Shown in pieces: positions 1-5,746 of a DNA stretch of 5,746 bases (positions within the stretch are counted from its first letter, which is position 1; every line of letters starts with the position of its first letter). A program made the position numbers and the translations under genes. The DNA is from Clostridia bacterium (GTDB lineage: Bacteria > Bacillota > Clostridia > UBA1381): assembly GCA_017380475.1 (NCBI GenBank), contig JAFODX010000079.1, positions 1 to 5,746 of the forward strand, in the 5' to 3' direction. Under the pieces are notes generated by a model. That model was not told the origin of the DNA. It made no database searches and worked only from the letters and a program-made list of their open reading frames with translations.

Positions 1-170
1 AAAATCGCCGCAGGGATTGCACCGAGTAAATAATAGTGTACTGAAAAAACTGCACATGTCAGCAAGTGTACAAACAACAGTTGTTTGTCAGTCTTTACCT
101 GATACGAAATAAATCCCAATATAACTGCAACAAATCCCAATATCTGTCCGATTATTTCTGCTATATCCAT
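1..170 (-). CDS. YgjV-family inner membrane protein, N-terminal part (runs off left edge)
   Basis: An open frame starts at ATG 170-168 and stays open to the window edge, giving 56 codons (MDIAEIIGQILGFVAVILGF...). The protein begins with a hydrophobic helix at about residues 5-22, then a short polar stretch (SYQVKTDKQ), then a second hydrophobic region at about 32-56 ending in YYLLGAIPAAI. This pattern (short N-terminus, GQ.LGF helix, a polar K/D-rich loop, then a helix ending in a YLLGA-like motif) resembles the YgjV family of small inner membrane proteins, whose function is not established. A good ribosome binding site (GAGG, 6 bases before ATG) lies in the 24-base gap after the M20 peptidase gene, so it is probably the fourth gene of that operon. 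Family assignment rests on pattern memory over a fragment. An unrelated small membrane protein is possible. Confidence 0.7.
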   Translation of the reverse strand, partial: MDIAEIIGQILGFVAVILGFISYQVKTDKQLLFVHLLTCAVFSVHYYLLGAIPAAI

Positions 171-194
171 TTCCTACCTCATTTTCGTTTGTAT

Positions 195-1544
195 TTATAA
201 TATTTTGTCAATTTCTGTTATTGAGAATAAAAGTGTTTTTATTGCTTCAAGAAAGCCTATTTCGCTCATTGTCTCATCAGGTGCGTGAACGCCGCCGTGA
301 CCCGGTTTAAAACCGTGATTAAGCTCAGGATGAGGCATAACTGTTCCTACCGGGAACGAATTTCTGAGATACTTTGAATATGTTCCGCCGGCAGTCATTA
401 TTCCGCAATCACATTCGTTGCCTGAAAGAGCAGAATACACATTCCGCAGCGTCAGTGCGATTTTGCTTTCCTCATCGTTTCTGTAGCCCGGTTTGAATAT
501 ACTTTCTGTTATATTCCACTTTCCATCAATTCGTTTGTGAATTTTTTCCATCAGTTCTTCTGTACTTGTTACAGGATTATATCTCATATCAAGTGATATG
601 CATAGCTTTCCGTTATTAACACTCACCATTCCGTTTACACAGGTATTCCTGCCCCAGAACGGATCATCAAGAGCTATGTCCAGACCACCGCCATAGTAAT
701 CCGCTAAAATATCATATGCATCCTTTAAAATTTCCTTATCTGAATCTGACGGTCGTGAATCAGTAAGTGCTGATTCTACGTACTTCACAAACGCATTTAT
801 AGAACCCTCAGGTCTTCCCGCATGTCCGCTGATACCTGAAACCGCTACTTCACTTCCATCAACATATGTAACATCTACATCACTTAAAATAACATTATAG
901 CATTTTCCACCGTTTATGTCCTTGATATTCTCAAACGGTGTGCATGATTCAAGCATCAGACGGGTAAGACTCTTTTCAGCACAATAGTACGGATACTCAC
1001 CATCCGGTACAAGAGATACATCAGGCATCTCTTCGTTTACTTCAAAATCTGCAATATCATCCATTCCGTCCTCTTCGCACGCACCAACAAAGAACAAAAG
1101 TCTGTTTTTTATGGGAATGTCAAGCTCTTTTATCATTTTTGCAGCATATAGCATTTCCAATATACCGCTTTTATCGTCATTACAGCCTCTGCCTACCAAA
1201 AAGCCGTCACGCTCTGTCAGCTTGAACGGTTCGCCGTAAAGCCATTCACCGTCCGCTGTAACAACATCACAATGTCCGAAAAGACCGAGTGTTTTCTCGC
1301 CCTGACCAAATTCAGCTATACCGTACTTCCGACTCTTTGCAATACGGCTTTCAAATCCGTTTTCAGAAAACATATCCATAGATTTTACCAATGCACGGTC
1401 GCTCTCTATGCCAAACGGTGCATCAGGTAGTTCCTCGCCTCTTATGGAAGGGATTTCAACCAATGCTCTTAAATTGTCTATTATCTCATCTCTGTGTGAT
1501 GCAATATATTCATCCACTCGCTCTGAAAGTTTCTTATCTATCAT
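195..1544 (-). CDS. M20 family metallopeptidase, PepV/Sapep-like dipeptidase
   Basis: A 449-residue, probably cytoplasmic (no signal peptide) di-zinc peptidase of the M20 family. Visible metal and catalytic residues: H91 and D93 in GHCDVV, bridging D123 in GRGCNDDKSG, catalytic base E157 and ligand E158 in GACEEDGMDD, D181 in VPDGEYP, and H420 in GGVHAPDE. The spacings 91-123-157/158-181 equal those I recall for Lactobacillus PepV (87-119-153/154-177), which supports the PepV/Sapep branch that hydrolyses dipeptides with a free N-terminus. The lid domain is about residues 190-380 and carries GHAGRPEG (H241), the usual substrate-contacting His; GGTYSKYLRN (386-395) is also typical of this branch. 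Length is normal and all key residues are present. It follows the sugar kinase gene by 28 bases with only a weak ribosome site (GGA, 6 bases before ATG), so translation may depend on upstream coupling. Substrate is unknown; related M20 enzymes also cleave N-acyl amino acids, so a deacylase role is an alternative. Confidence 0.9.
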   Translation of the reverse strand: MIDKKLSERVDEYIASHRDEIIDNLRALVEIPSIRGEELPDAPFGIESDRALVKSMDMFSENGFESRIAKSRKYGIAEFGQGEKTLGLFGHCDVVTADGEWLYGEPFKLTERDGFLVGRGCNDDKSGILEMLYAAKMIKELDIPIKNRLLFFVGACEEDGMDDIADFEVNEEMPDVSLVPDGEYPYYCAEKSLTRLMLESCTPFENIKDINGGKCYNVILSDVDVTYVDGSEVAVSGISGHAGRPEGSINAFVKYVESALTDSRPSDSDKEILKDAYDILADYYGGGLDIALDDPFWGRNTCVNGMVSVNNGKLCISLDMRYNPVTSTEELMEKIHKRIDGKWNITESIFKPGYRNDEESKIALTLRNVYSALSGNECDCGIMTAGGTYSKYLRNSFPVGTVMPHPELNHGFKPGHGGVHAPDETMSEIGFLEAIKTLLFSITEIDKIL

Positions 1545-1572
1545 TGTATTTCCATTTCATTCCATACAGACT

Positions 1573-2661
1573 TTATACTCTGTCGTCGTACATTTCCATT
1601 GCTTTGCAAATATCGTCAAAGCTATTGCATTTACCATTTTTCACATAAAGGTATGATGTTGTCATACCGGATACAAGACAACTCTTTACATCAAGACCTG
1701 CCAATAATCCTGCACAAAAACCTGAGTTGAAGTTATCGCCGCCACCGGTAGTTTTCTTTGGTTTTTCGCACAAGACTCCCTGTACTTCTACCTCGCCGCC
1801 ATCAAATACTGCAGCTGAACTGTCAATCGGGTGAATTATAACTGTTCCTATGCCGGAGTATTCCTTAATAGCCCTTGCAATAGGCAAAGAACCTTCATAT
1901 TCGCCTTCACACAAAACAGAGTGCATTACCATAGCCTCACTTTTGTTCAGACCGAGATATGTCGGTGCATACTCACTGTAACGACCAAACATTTTAAGTG
2001 CCGCCTTTATCTCCTCAGGAGAGCGTTTTGCACAATCGGCAATGTCTATATATATCTTTCTGTCTTTCTTTTTAAGTTTTGGCATTACAATTTCAAAGAA
2101 CTTTTCATATATTTCATGAAAATGCACCAGATAACTCCAGTTTACAAGAGTGATAATATCTGCATCCTCAAAATATTTAACCAATTCTTCAACACTTACA
2201 CGCTCAATCAAATCATCCCATCTGAGCTGACTGATTTCCTTGATGTTGCTCATAATAATTTTTCCGTCTTCAAACTCAAAAAGATATGAGTATCCCGGCT
2301 CACTTACAGTTACTGTTTTGCAGTTTTTATGCATATCAAACACAGGGTTAACCTCCGGATAACCAAGTGCACCAACACAGGTACAATTCACGCCCATATT
2401 GGCAAGACCGTTAATATAATGCGGACCGCATCCGCCAAAATCCGTTCTTTCAAAAACAAGCTCGATATTTCCGCTTATTCCTGCAAGACTTGTAACCTTT
2501 TCACCAAACTTATCAATAGTCGGAAAATATGTACAGGTGTTTTCGTCTGTGCGGGTCTTAACAGGCTTAACCACATAATCTATAAATCCGTCAAAACCTG
2601 CGCATACATATTTTGACTGTACCATTTCTTTTTTTTCATTAAACTGTTTTGAATATTTCAT
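1573..2661 (-). CDS. PfkB/ribokinase-family carbohydrate kinase, divergent
   Basis: A 362-residue cytoplasmic protein with the layout of the ribokinase/PfkB superfamily, which phosphorylates sugars or nucleosides from ATP. At the N-terminus, after a short charged leader, comes VCAGFDGFID (residues 19-28), matching the first beta strand and substrate-binding Asp. FGGCGPHYINGLANMG (75-90) occupies the position of PfkB signature 1 (GG...N.A..L..LG). TTGGGDNFNSGFCAGLLAG (304-322) is signature 2, with D309 as the expected catalytic base and the glycines as the anion hole. Departures from the usual form are GGGD in place of GAGD and His (H81) where Asn is common, so the substrate probably differs from standard fructose or ribose kinases. 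The start is supported by AGAGG 6 bases before ATG. It lies 50 bases after the PIG-L gene and 28 before the M20 peptidase gene. The physiological sugar cannot be read from the sequence; an amino sugar released by the deacetylase is one possibility. Confidence 0.85.
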   Translation of the reverse strand: MKYSKQFNEKKEMVQSKYVCAGFDGFIDYVVKPVKTRTDENTCTYFPTIDKFGEKVTSLAGISGNIELVFERTDFGGCGPHYINGLANMGVNCTCVGALGYPEVNPVFDMHKNCKTVTVSEPGYSYLFEFEDGKIIMSNIKEISQLRWDDLIERVSVEELVKYFEDADIITLVNWSYLVHFHEIYEKFFEIVMPKLKKKDRKIYIDIADCAKRSPEEIKAALKMFGRYSEYAPTYLGLNKSEAMVMHSVLCEGEYEGSLPIARAIKEYSGIGTVIIHPIDSSAAVFDGGEVEVQGVLCEKPKKTTGGGDNFNSGFCAGLLAGLDVKSCLVSGMTTSYLYVKNGKCNSFDDICKAMEMYDDRV

Positions 2662-2711
2662 AGTAAACCTCTAAAATTAGTATTTAATAATTATTTCAAT
2701 TGTTATAAAAC

Positions 2712-3416
2712 TTACGGTAACATTCTCTTTGTTGTAGGCTTAGGATATACCATACACTGTGAAAATGCCTCTGCATATGTTGCACCGCACTGATAACCAC
2801 GATACTTTGAAATGGTCTTTACCATATCTGCAAAGTCGATATTATCATGCTCACGCATCCACTTCAGCTGACTTTCATGACATTCAAGCATCTCCAGCTT
2901 AAGGTCGATTTCATCCGTAATATCAACATATTCTGTCGGCAAAAACTCATTTCCGCCAAGGTTATCCATATAGAAAATCGGTGTAACCTGTGACGGTGTC
3001 ATAACCTTTGATTCATAATGCGGTACACTTGCTGCAAATGATGCATCAAACACAAGACGGCTTACCGCAACGTGGTCAGGCATATAATCGTTTGGTGCGT
3101 GAGTAATAATAAAATCAGGCTGTGCCTCACGGATTATATCAACCACCTTATCACGCTGTTCCTTGCTTGATTCATACGCCATCAAATCTCCGATGTCACA
3201 AGTAACAACCTTGATACCTGCAAGCTTACCTGCATTTATCGCTTCCTGCTTACGAATTTCTGCCAATTCATCAGGCTCTATAATAACGTGTCCCAGATTA
3301 CCGTTACATACATGGCAAACAGTAACATTATCGCCTCTTTTTACACACTTTGCCAATGTTCCTGCGCAGTTGATTTCAATGTCATCAGGATGACATCCGA
3401 TTGCTAAAACATTCAT
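2712..3416 (-). CDS. PIG-L/LmbE family zinc-dependent N-deacetylase
   Basis: A 234-residue cytoplasmic enzyme of the PIG-L/LmbE fold, whose members remove acetyl groups from N-acetylglucosamine units in glycoconjugates (GlcNAc-PI, mycothiol and bacillithiol precursors, chitobiose). The opening MNVLAIGCHPDDIEI holds the zinc motif: H9 and D12 as ligands and D11 as general base. The second motif THAPNDYMPDHVA (105-117) supplies H106 and the third ligand H115. I start at ATG 3416 because it has a GGGGA ribosome site 6 bases upstream and because family members begin right at this strand. An in-frame TTG at 3440 would add 8 residues (MKEKWGFF) but has no ribosome site and lies only about 11 bases from the predicted transcript start. 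It is the first gene of its operon, directly behind a strong promoter. The substrate is unknown: it resembles BshB-type enzymes in HPDDIEI, but no bacillithiol genes are here. Confidence 0.88.
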   Translation of the reverse strand: MNVLAIGCHPDDIEINCAGTLAKCVKRGDNVTVCHVCNGNLGHVIIEPDELAEIRKQEAINAGKLAGIKVVTCDIGDLMAYESSKEQRDKVVDIIREAQPDFIITHAPNDYMPDHVAVSRLVFDASFAASVPHYESKVMTPSQVTPIFYMDNLGGNEFLPTEYVDITDEIDLKLEMLECHESQLKWMREHDNIDFADMVKTISKYRGYQCGATYAEAFSQCMVYPKPTTKRMLP

Positions 3417-3422
3417 AAAAAA

Positions 3423-3427
3423 TCCCC
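3423..3427 (-). promoter_or_regulatory. Ribosome binding site deciding the PIG-L start
   Basis: GGGGA on the minus strand, 6 bases before ATG 3416. No comparable site precedes the in-frame TTG at 3440, so this site favours the shorter protein. Confidence 0.65.
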
Positions 3428-3457
3428 ATTTTTCTTTCAAATTTTCTTTGATAACTA

Positions 3458-3486
3458 ATTATACCATTTTTATCTTCTTATTGCAA
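3458..3486 (-). promoter_or_regulatory. Sigma-A (sigma-70 type) promoter of the PIG-L operon
   Basis: On the minus strand, TTGCAA (3486-3481, four of six consensus -35 bases) is followed by a 17-base spacer and a perfect TATAAT (3463-3458). The bases just before it (TGG) form the extended -10 TGn element. Transcription would start near 3451, giving a leader of about 35 bases before the PIG-L ATG. It lies about 16 bases beyond the hairpin that ends the upstream unit, so the deacetylase, kinase, peptidase and YgjV-like genes probably have their own strong, possibly constitutive, transcription. No operator-like repeat overlaps it that I can see. Confidence 0.8.
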
Positions 3487-3496
3487 GCATATTTTA

Positions 3497-3528
3497 ACAT
3501 AAAACGGCAGTTTCTGTGAACTGCCGTT
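3497..3528 (-). terminator. Intrinsic terminator after the NhaC-family gene
   Basis: A perfect 10-bp inverted repeat, AACGGCAGTT (3528-3519) and AACTGCCGTT (3512-3503) read on the minus strand, with a 6-base loop CACAGA. It begins 5 bases after the antiporter stop codon. The 3' tail is TTTTATGTT, a short and interrupted U run, so termination may be incomplete. The adjacent plus strand is also T-rich but no plus-strand gene reads into it. Confidence 0.72.
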
Positions 3529-3533
3529 GTTTG

Positions 3534-4847
3534 TTATTTCATTTTCTTTTCGGGTACAAAGAACATAAACACAAGCGAGCTTAAAAGGAGCATATATGGG
3601 TACAAAAGATTTGGCATAATCTCAAATGCCGAAATTTCAAGACCCATTGTGTTTACTGCCGAGATTGCTACAAGCATCTGCGCACCGTACGGGATTACAC
3701 CCTGGAATATACACGAGAACGTATCAAGAATTGATGCAGTCTTTCTCGACGAGATGCCGTAATCGTTTGCCATTTCTTTAGCTATCGGGTTAGCCATTAC
3801 AATTGCAACTGTGTTGTTGGCAGTTGCGATATCCATTGCGCCAACTAAAAGACCCATACCGAGCTGTCCGCCCTTTTTACCCTTGAATACACGCTTGATA
3901 CCGTTTAAGAGCGCATCAAAACCGCCGTATTCCTTGATAAGTGCACATATTGCAGAAACAAGTATTGCCACCATTGCAGTTTCAAACATTCCCGATGCAC
4001 CGCCGCCCATCTGCGAAAGCATTGTCGGAAAATCAAGTGCGCCTGTTGCAAGCATTATAACTGCGCCCGTAAGTATACCGATAAGCAGAATGACAAATAC
4101 ATTGATGCCTATTATTCCACCTGCAAGAACAAGTATGTACGGAATTGTCTGAATAAGGTTATAATCCTTGATTTCTATTGTGTTTATGTCTGAGTTAAGA
4201 GAAAGAATAAATATAATTGCAATTGTAACAATTGCCGCAGGCAATACTATTGCGAAGTTTGTGCGGAACTTGTCTTTCATCGCACAACCCTGACCGTTAC
4301 AAGCAGCAATGGTTGTATCCGAAATAAACGAAAGATTATCACCAAACATTGCACCACCCATAACCGAACCGACACATAGCGGAAGCGAAAAGCCGGAAGC
4401 CGTCGAAACCGCAACTGCAATAGGTGTCAACAAGGTAATTGTTCCCACTGATGTTCCCATTGCCGTTGATACAAAACAGCTTACCAAGAATATAACACAC
4501 ACAGCAAATCTTGGTGGTATAATTGACAGAACAAAGTATGCAACACTTTCTGCACTGCTTCTTCCTACAACACCAACAAATATTCCTGCACAAAGGAATA
4601 TAAGAATCATAGTTACAATATTCTTATCACCTATTCCCTGTCCCATAATTTCAAGCTTACGGTCAAACTTCAGTTCTTTGTTCTGAAGACACGCAACAAG
4701 TAATGCCACCAAAAATACAACTACAATTGGAACATTATAAAAACCCATCGGGATTTTCATAACATATTCAAATGTTATACCCATTCCAAGGTATAATACC
4801 AAAAATACGCCTATCGGCAATAATGCAATAACTTTTCCTTTTTTCAT
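3534..4847 (-). CDS. NhaC-family Na+/H+ (or organic solute) antiporter
   Basis: A 437-residue polytopic membrane protein with about 11-12 hydrophobic segments and a short positive N-terminus (MKKGK). Family marks: MGTSVGTITLLTPIAVA (130-146), GGAMFGDNLSFISDTTIAA (164-182, matching the conserved NhaC-superfamily GD..S.ISDTT block with D170 and D177), and in the second half ANNTVAIVMANPIAKE and a DTFSCIFQGVIPYGAQ segment. The two halves look like an inverted repeat of related motifs, as expected for this ion-transporter fold. A strong AAGGAGG site 9 bases before ATG supports the start. The gene follows the cysteine peptidase by 19 bases and ends at an intrinsic terminator. NhaC proteins are classically sodium/proton antiporters, but members such as MleN couple Na+/H+ to organic acids. 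With metabolic enzymes next door, transport of an amino acid or organic acid is equally possible. Confidence 0.85.
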   Translation of the reverse strand: MKKGKVIALLPIGVFLVLYLGMGITFEYVMKIPMGFYNVPIVVVFLVALLVACLQNKELKFDRKLEIMGQGIGDKNIVTMILIFLCAGIFVGVVGRSSAESVAYFVLSIIPPRFAVCVIFLVSCFVSTAMGTSVGTITLLTPIAVAVSTASGFSLPLCVGSVMGGAMFGDNLSFISDTTIAACNGQGCAMKDKFRTNFAIVLPAAIVTIAIIFILSLNSDINTIEIKDYNLIQTIPYILVLAGGIIGINVFVILLIGILTGAVIMLATGALDFPTMLSQMGGGASGMFETAMVAILVSAICALIKEYGGFDALLNGIKRVFKGKKGGQLGMGLLVGAMDIATANNTVAIVMANPIAKEMANDYGISSRKTASILDTFSCIFQGVIPYGAQMLVAISAVNTMGLEISAFEIMPNLLYPYMLLLSSLVFMFFVPEKKMK

Positions 4848-4866
4848 TTTGTAATTCCTCCTTTAT

Positions 4867-5517
4867 TTATCCGACAATGATATACCCCGCACAATAATCG
4901 TGATTGTCTGAGTCACCCCACGTTTTGTCCGCAGGGTCACAATCTTTACGAAGTGCACGAAGAATTGTATTTATATCTACTTTCTGAATCCCCTCTGACG
5001 TCCATTTTTCAGAGCTGTTTGCAACAACTATCCTGCCATCTTCGTCAAAGCCAACAGCCATAACATAGTGTTCACCCTTTGAAAAAGGATTTTCCGGGAA
5101 GTCGTCTGACGGATTTGACCAAAAGATCACCTGTTTACCGTTCTTCAGAGATTCGGTTATCTGCTCGCCGACTTCCGGATATTGACGGCCTTTTACACCG
5201 TAACAAAACGCAGGAATGTCAAGCGAGTTCAGCACCTTTGTTATGCCGCTAATGCTCATATAATGACGCTGAGACAGTTTAGGGGGTCCCCACATTTTAC
5301 GGCAATATTCATATTCTTCATATGGGGTTATGCTGACACCATTTAATGTTGCCGCCATTGCCGCGCAACAGTGCCCACATCCGTTATTTCTTATGTACTC
5401 CGAAAACTCGCCTTTGTCCCAACGATTCTGCCGCCACACGGGAGTACTTTTTTCTCCCAGTTCAACTATAGCAGGGATATATTCGTCATCTGTTAATCTG
5501 TATTTTACATATTCCAT
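4867..5517 (-). CDS. C39-like papain-fold cysteine peptidase (Peptidase_C39_2 type)
   Basis: A 216-residue protein without signal peptide or membrane segment, so probably cytoplasmic. NNGCGHCCAAMAATLNG (44-60) matches the GCG..S.AM helix of C39-like peptidases, with C47 as probable nucleophile. GEHYVMAVGFDEDGRIVVANSS (148-169) gives the catalytic H150, and N167 lies in the place of the third, Asp or Asn, residue 17 positions later. The usual oxyanion Gln about six residues before the Cys is not evident (Y41 there); Q30 is a distant candidate. There are extra cysteines at 50 and 51. It is not part of a bacteriocin ABC exporter: no ATPase or membrane domain follows. The start codon is ambiguous: ATG 5517 overlaps the upstream TGA by one base, with AGAGGAG 11 bases away; TTG at 5520 adds one residue, sits 8 bases from the same site and would overlap by four. 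Substrate is unknown. It is likely translationally coupled to the PsiE-like gene and co-transcribed with the antiporter. Confidence 0.75.
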   Translation of the reverse strand: MEYVKYRLTDDEYIPAIVELGEKSTPVWRQNRWDKGEFSEYIRNNGCGHCCAAMAATLNGVSITPYEEYEYCRKMWGPPKLSQRHYMSISGITKVLNSLDIPAFCYGVKGRQYPEVGEQITESLKNGKQVIFWSNPSDDFPENPFSKGEHYVMAVGFDEDGRIVVANSSEKWTSEGIQKVDINTILRALRKDCDPADKTWGDSDNHDYCAGYIIVG

Positions 5518-5746
5518 CAATCTTTTTTCTCCTCTATTTCCACAAGTCCGTCGGGGGTTTCAACCATATCGTGCGGTTTTAATAAGAATCGGCGTATACC
5601 GAACAGTATTGCTATTGCAACTACTGTTACAAGATTCTCCCATACCGATGCATGACCGACAATAAGCTGACGTGCAAGTGCAAATGCAAGTACTTCAATA
5701 ATTGTTTCAGTTGTGTGCTTACAAAGCATCTTTATAAACTCAGCAC
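5517..5746 (-). CDS. PsiE-like membrane protein, C-terminal part (5' end outside window)
   Basis: The frame is open to the right edge (A-E-F-I-K precedes the first Met at 5729), and that Met has no ribosome site, so I read this as the 3' end of a longer gene rather than a 70-residue protein. Visible are KHTTETIIEVLAFALARQLIV, a hydrophobic helix with an internal Arg, then ENLVTVVAIAILFGIRRFLL, a second helix closing with arginines, and an acidic-basic tail (VEIEEKKD). The pairing of an ALARQLIV helix and an AIAILF.IRRFL helix resembles the C-terminal half of PsiE-family (phosphate-starvation-inducible) membrane proteins, which usually have four helices. The function of that family is poorly known. 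The stop codon overlaps the start of the cysteine peptidase gene. Confidence 0.65.
   Translation of the reverse strand, partial: AEFIKMLCKHTTETIIEVLAFALARQLIVGHASVWENLVTVVAIAILFGIRRFLLKPHDMVETPDGLVEIEEKKD
5529..5535 (-). promoter_or_regulatory. Ribosome binding site of the cysteine peptidase, inside the upstream gene
   Basis: AGAGGAG on the minus strand, embedded in the last codons (EIEEKK) of the PsiE-like gene. It is 8 bases from TTG 5520 and 11 from ATG 5517, so it supports translation from either start and tight coupling of the two genes. Confidence 0.6.

Noticed and set aside
1391..2616. Plus-strand frames opposite the kinase and peptidase genes (1391-1656, 1831-2289, 2329-2616)
   Set aside because: Translations show no family motif and the opposite strand carries well-supported PfkB and M20 genes.
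2662..2711. Possible second promoter or terminator between the PIG-L and kinase genes
   Set aside because: The 50-base gap is AT-rich, with TTGAAA and a small AATAATTATT palindrome, but no -10 lies at proper spacing and there is no GC stem. Only the AGAGG ribosome site is convincing.
2712..3416. Assignment of the PIG-L gene as bshB (bacillithiol biosynthesis)
   Set aside because: HPDDIEI is shared, but no bshA, bshC or thiol-related gene is present and the family is too broad to name the substrate.
2712..3440. Longer PIG-L protein starting at TTG 3440
   Set aside because: There is no ribosome site for it, it is very close to the predicted transcript start, and the added residues precede the normal family N-terminus.
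3811..4686. Long plus-strand open frames opposite the antiporter gene (3811-4152 and 4309-4686) and a minus-strand frame at 4339-4593
   Set aside because: They lie inside a clear NhaC-family gene, have low-complexity or cysteine-rich translations without recognisable motifs, and lack convincing ribosome sites. They are shadows of the real gene.
4867..5517. Bacteriocin-processing C39 peptidase
   Set aside because: Those domains precede ABC transporter membrane and ATPase domains; here the protein ends after the peptidase domain, and no double-glycine precursor peptide was seen nearby.
5517..5729. Stand-alone 70-residue membrane protein starting at ATG 5729
   Set aside because: The frame stays open upstream to the window edge and no ribosome site precedes this Met, so a truncated view of a longer PsiE-like protein is more likely.

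Overview
The window is a compact, gene-dense stretch with every recognisable gene on the minus strand, so transcription runs from high to low coordinates. Gene content (NhaC-family transporter, LmbE/PIG-L deacetylase, PepV/Sapep-like M20 peptidase, PsiE-like and YgjV-like membrane proteins), moderately low GC by eye, AGGAGG-type ribosome binding sites and one near-perfect sigma-A promoter suggest a low-GC Gram-positive anaerobe, most likely a gut Clostridia/Oscillospirales-type Firmicute. The taxonomic call is inference. No mobile element, CRISPR array, tRNA or rRNA was seen.

Layout in transcription order. Unit 1 (5746 to about 3500): the C-terminal part of a PsiE-like membrane protein, cut by the window edge; a papain-like C39-type cysteine peptidase that overlaps it by a few bases; and an NhaC-superfamily ion/organic solute antiporter 19 bases further on. 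Five bases after the antiporter stop there is a perfect 10-bp GC-rich hairpin that looks like an intrinsic terminator.

Unit 2 (about 3486 to 1 and beyond): a promoter with an extended consensus -10 (TATAAT), a 17-bp spacer and a TTGCAA -35, about 16 bases past the hairpin. It is followed by a PIG-L/LmbE zinc deacetylase, a divergent PfkB-family sugar kinase, a di-metal M20 peptidase and the first 56 codons of a YgjV-like membrane protein that runs off the left edge. Gaps of 50, 28 and 24 bases without terminators suggest one transcript.

The deacetylase-kinase-peptidase series is the most suggestive part: it could strip, phosphorylate and hydrolyse an N-acylated amino-sugar or glycopeptide conjugate, with the neighbouring transporter and cysteine peptidase in a related role. 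This joint pathway is inference from adjacency. Each enzyme family is recognisable from its motifs, but no substrate can be read from the sequence. I did not find strong evidence of a wholly new system; the points most worth following are the unusual kinase and the two metabolic clusters.
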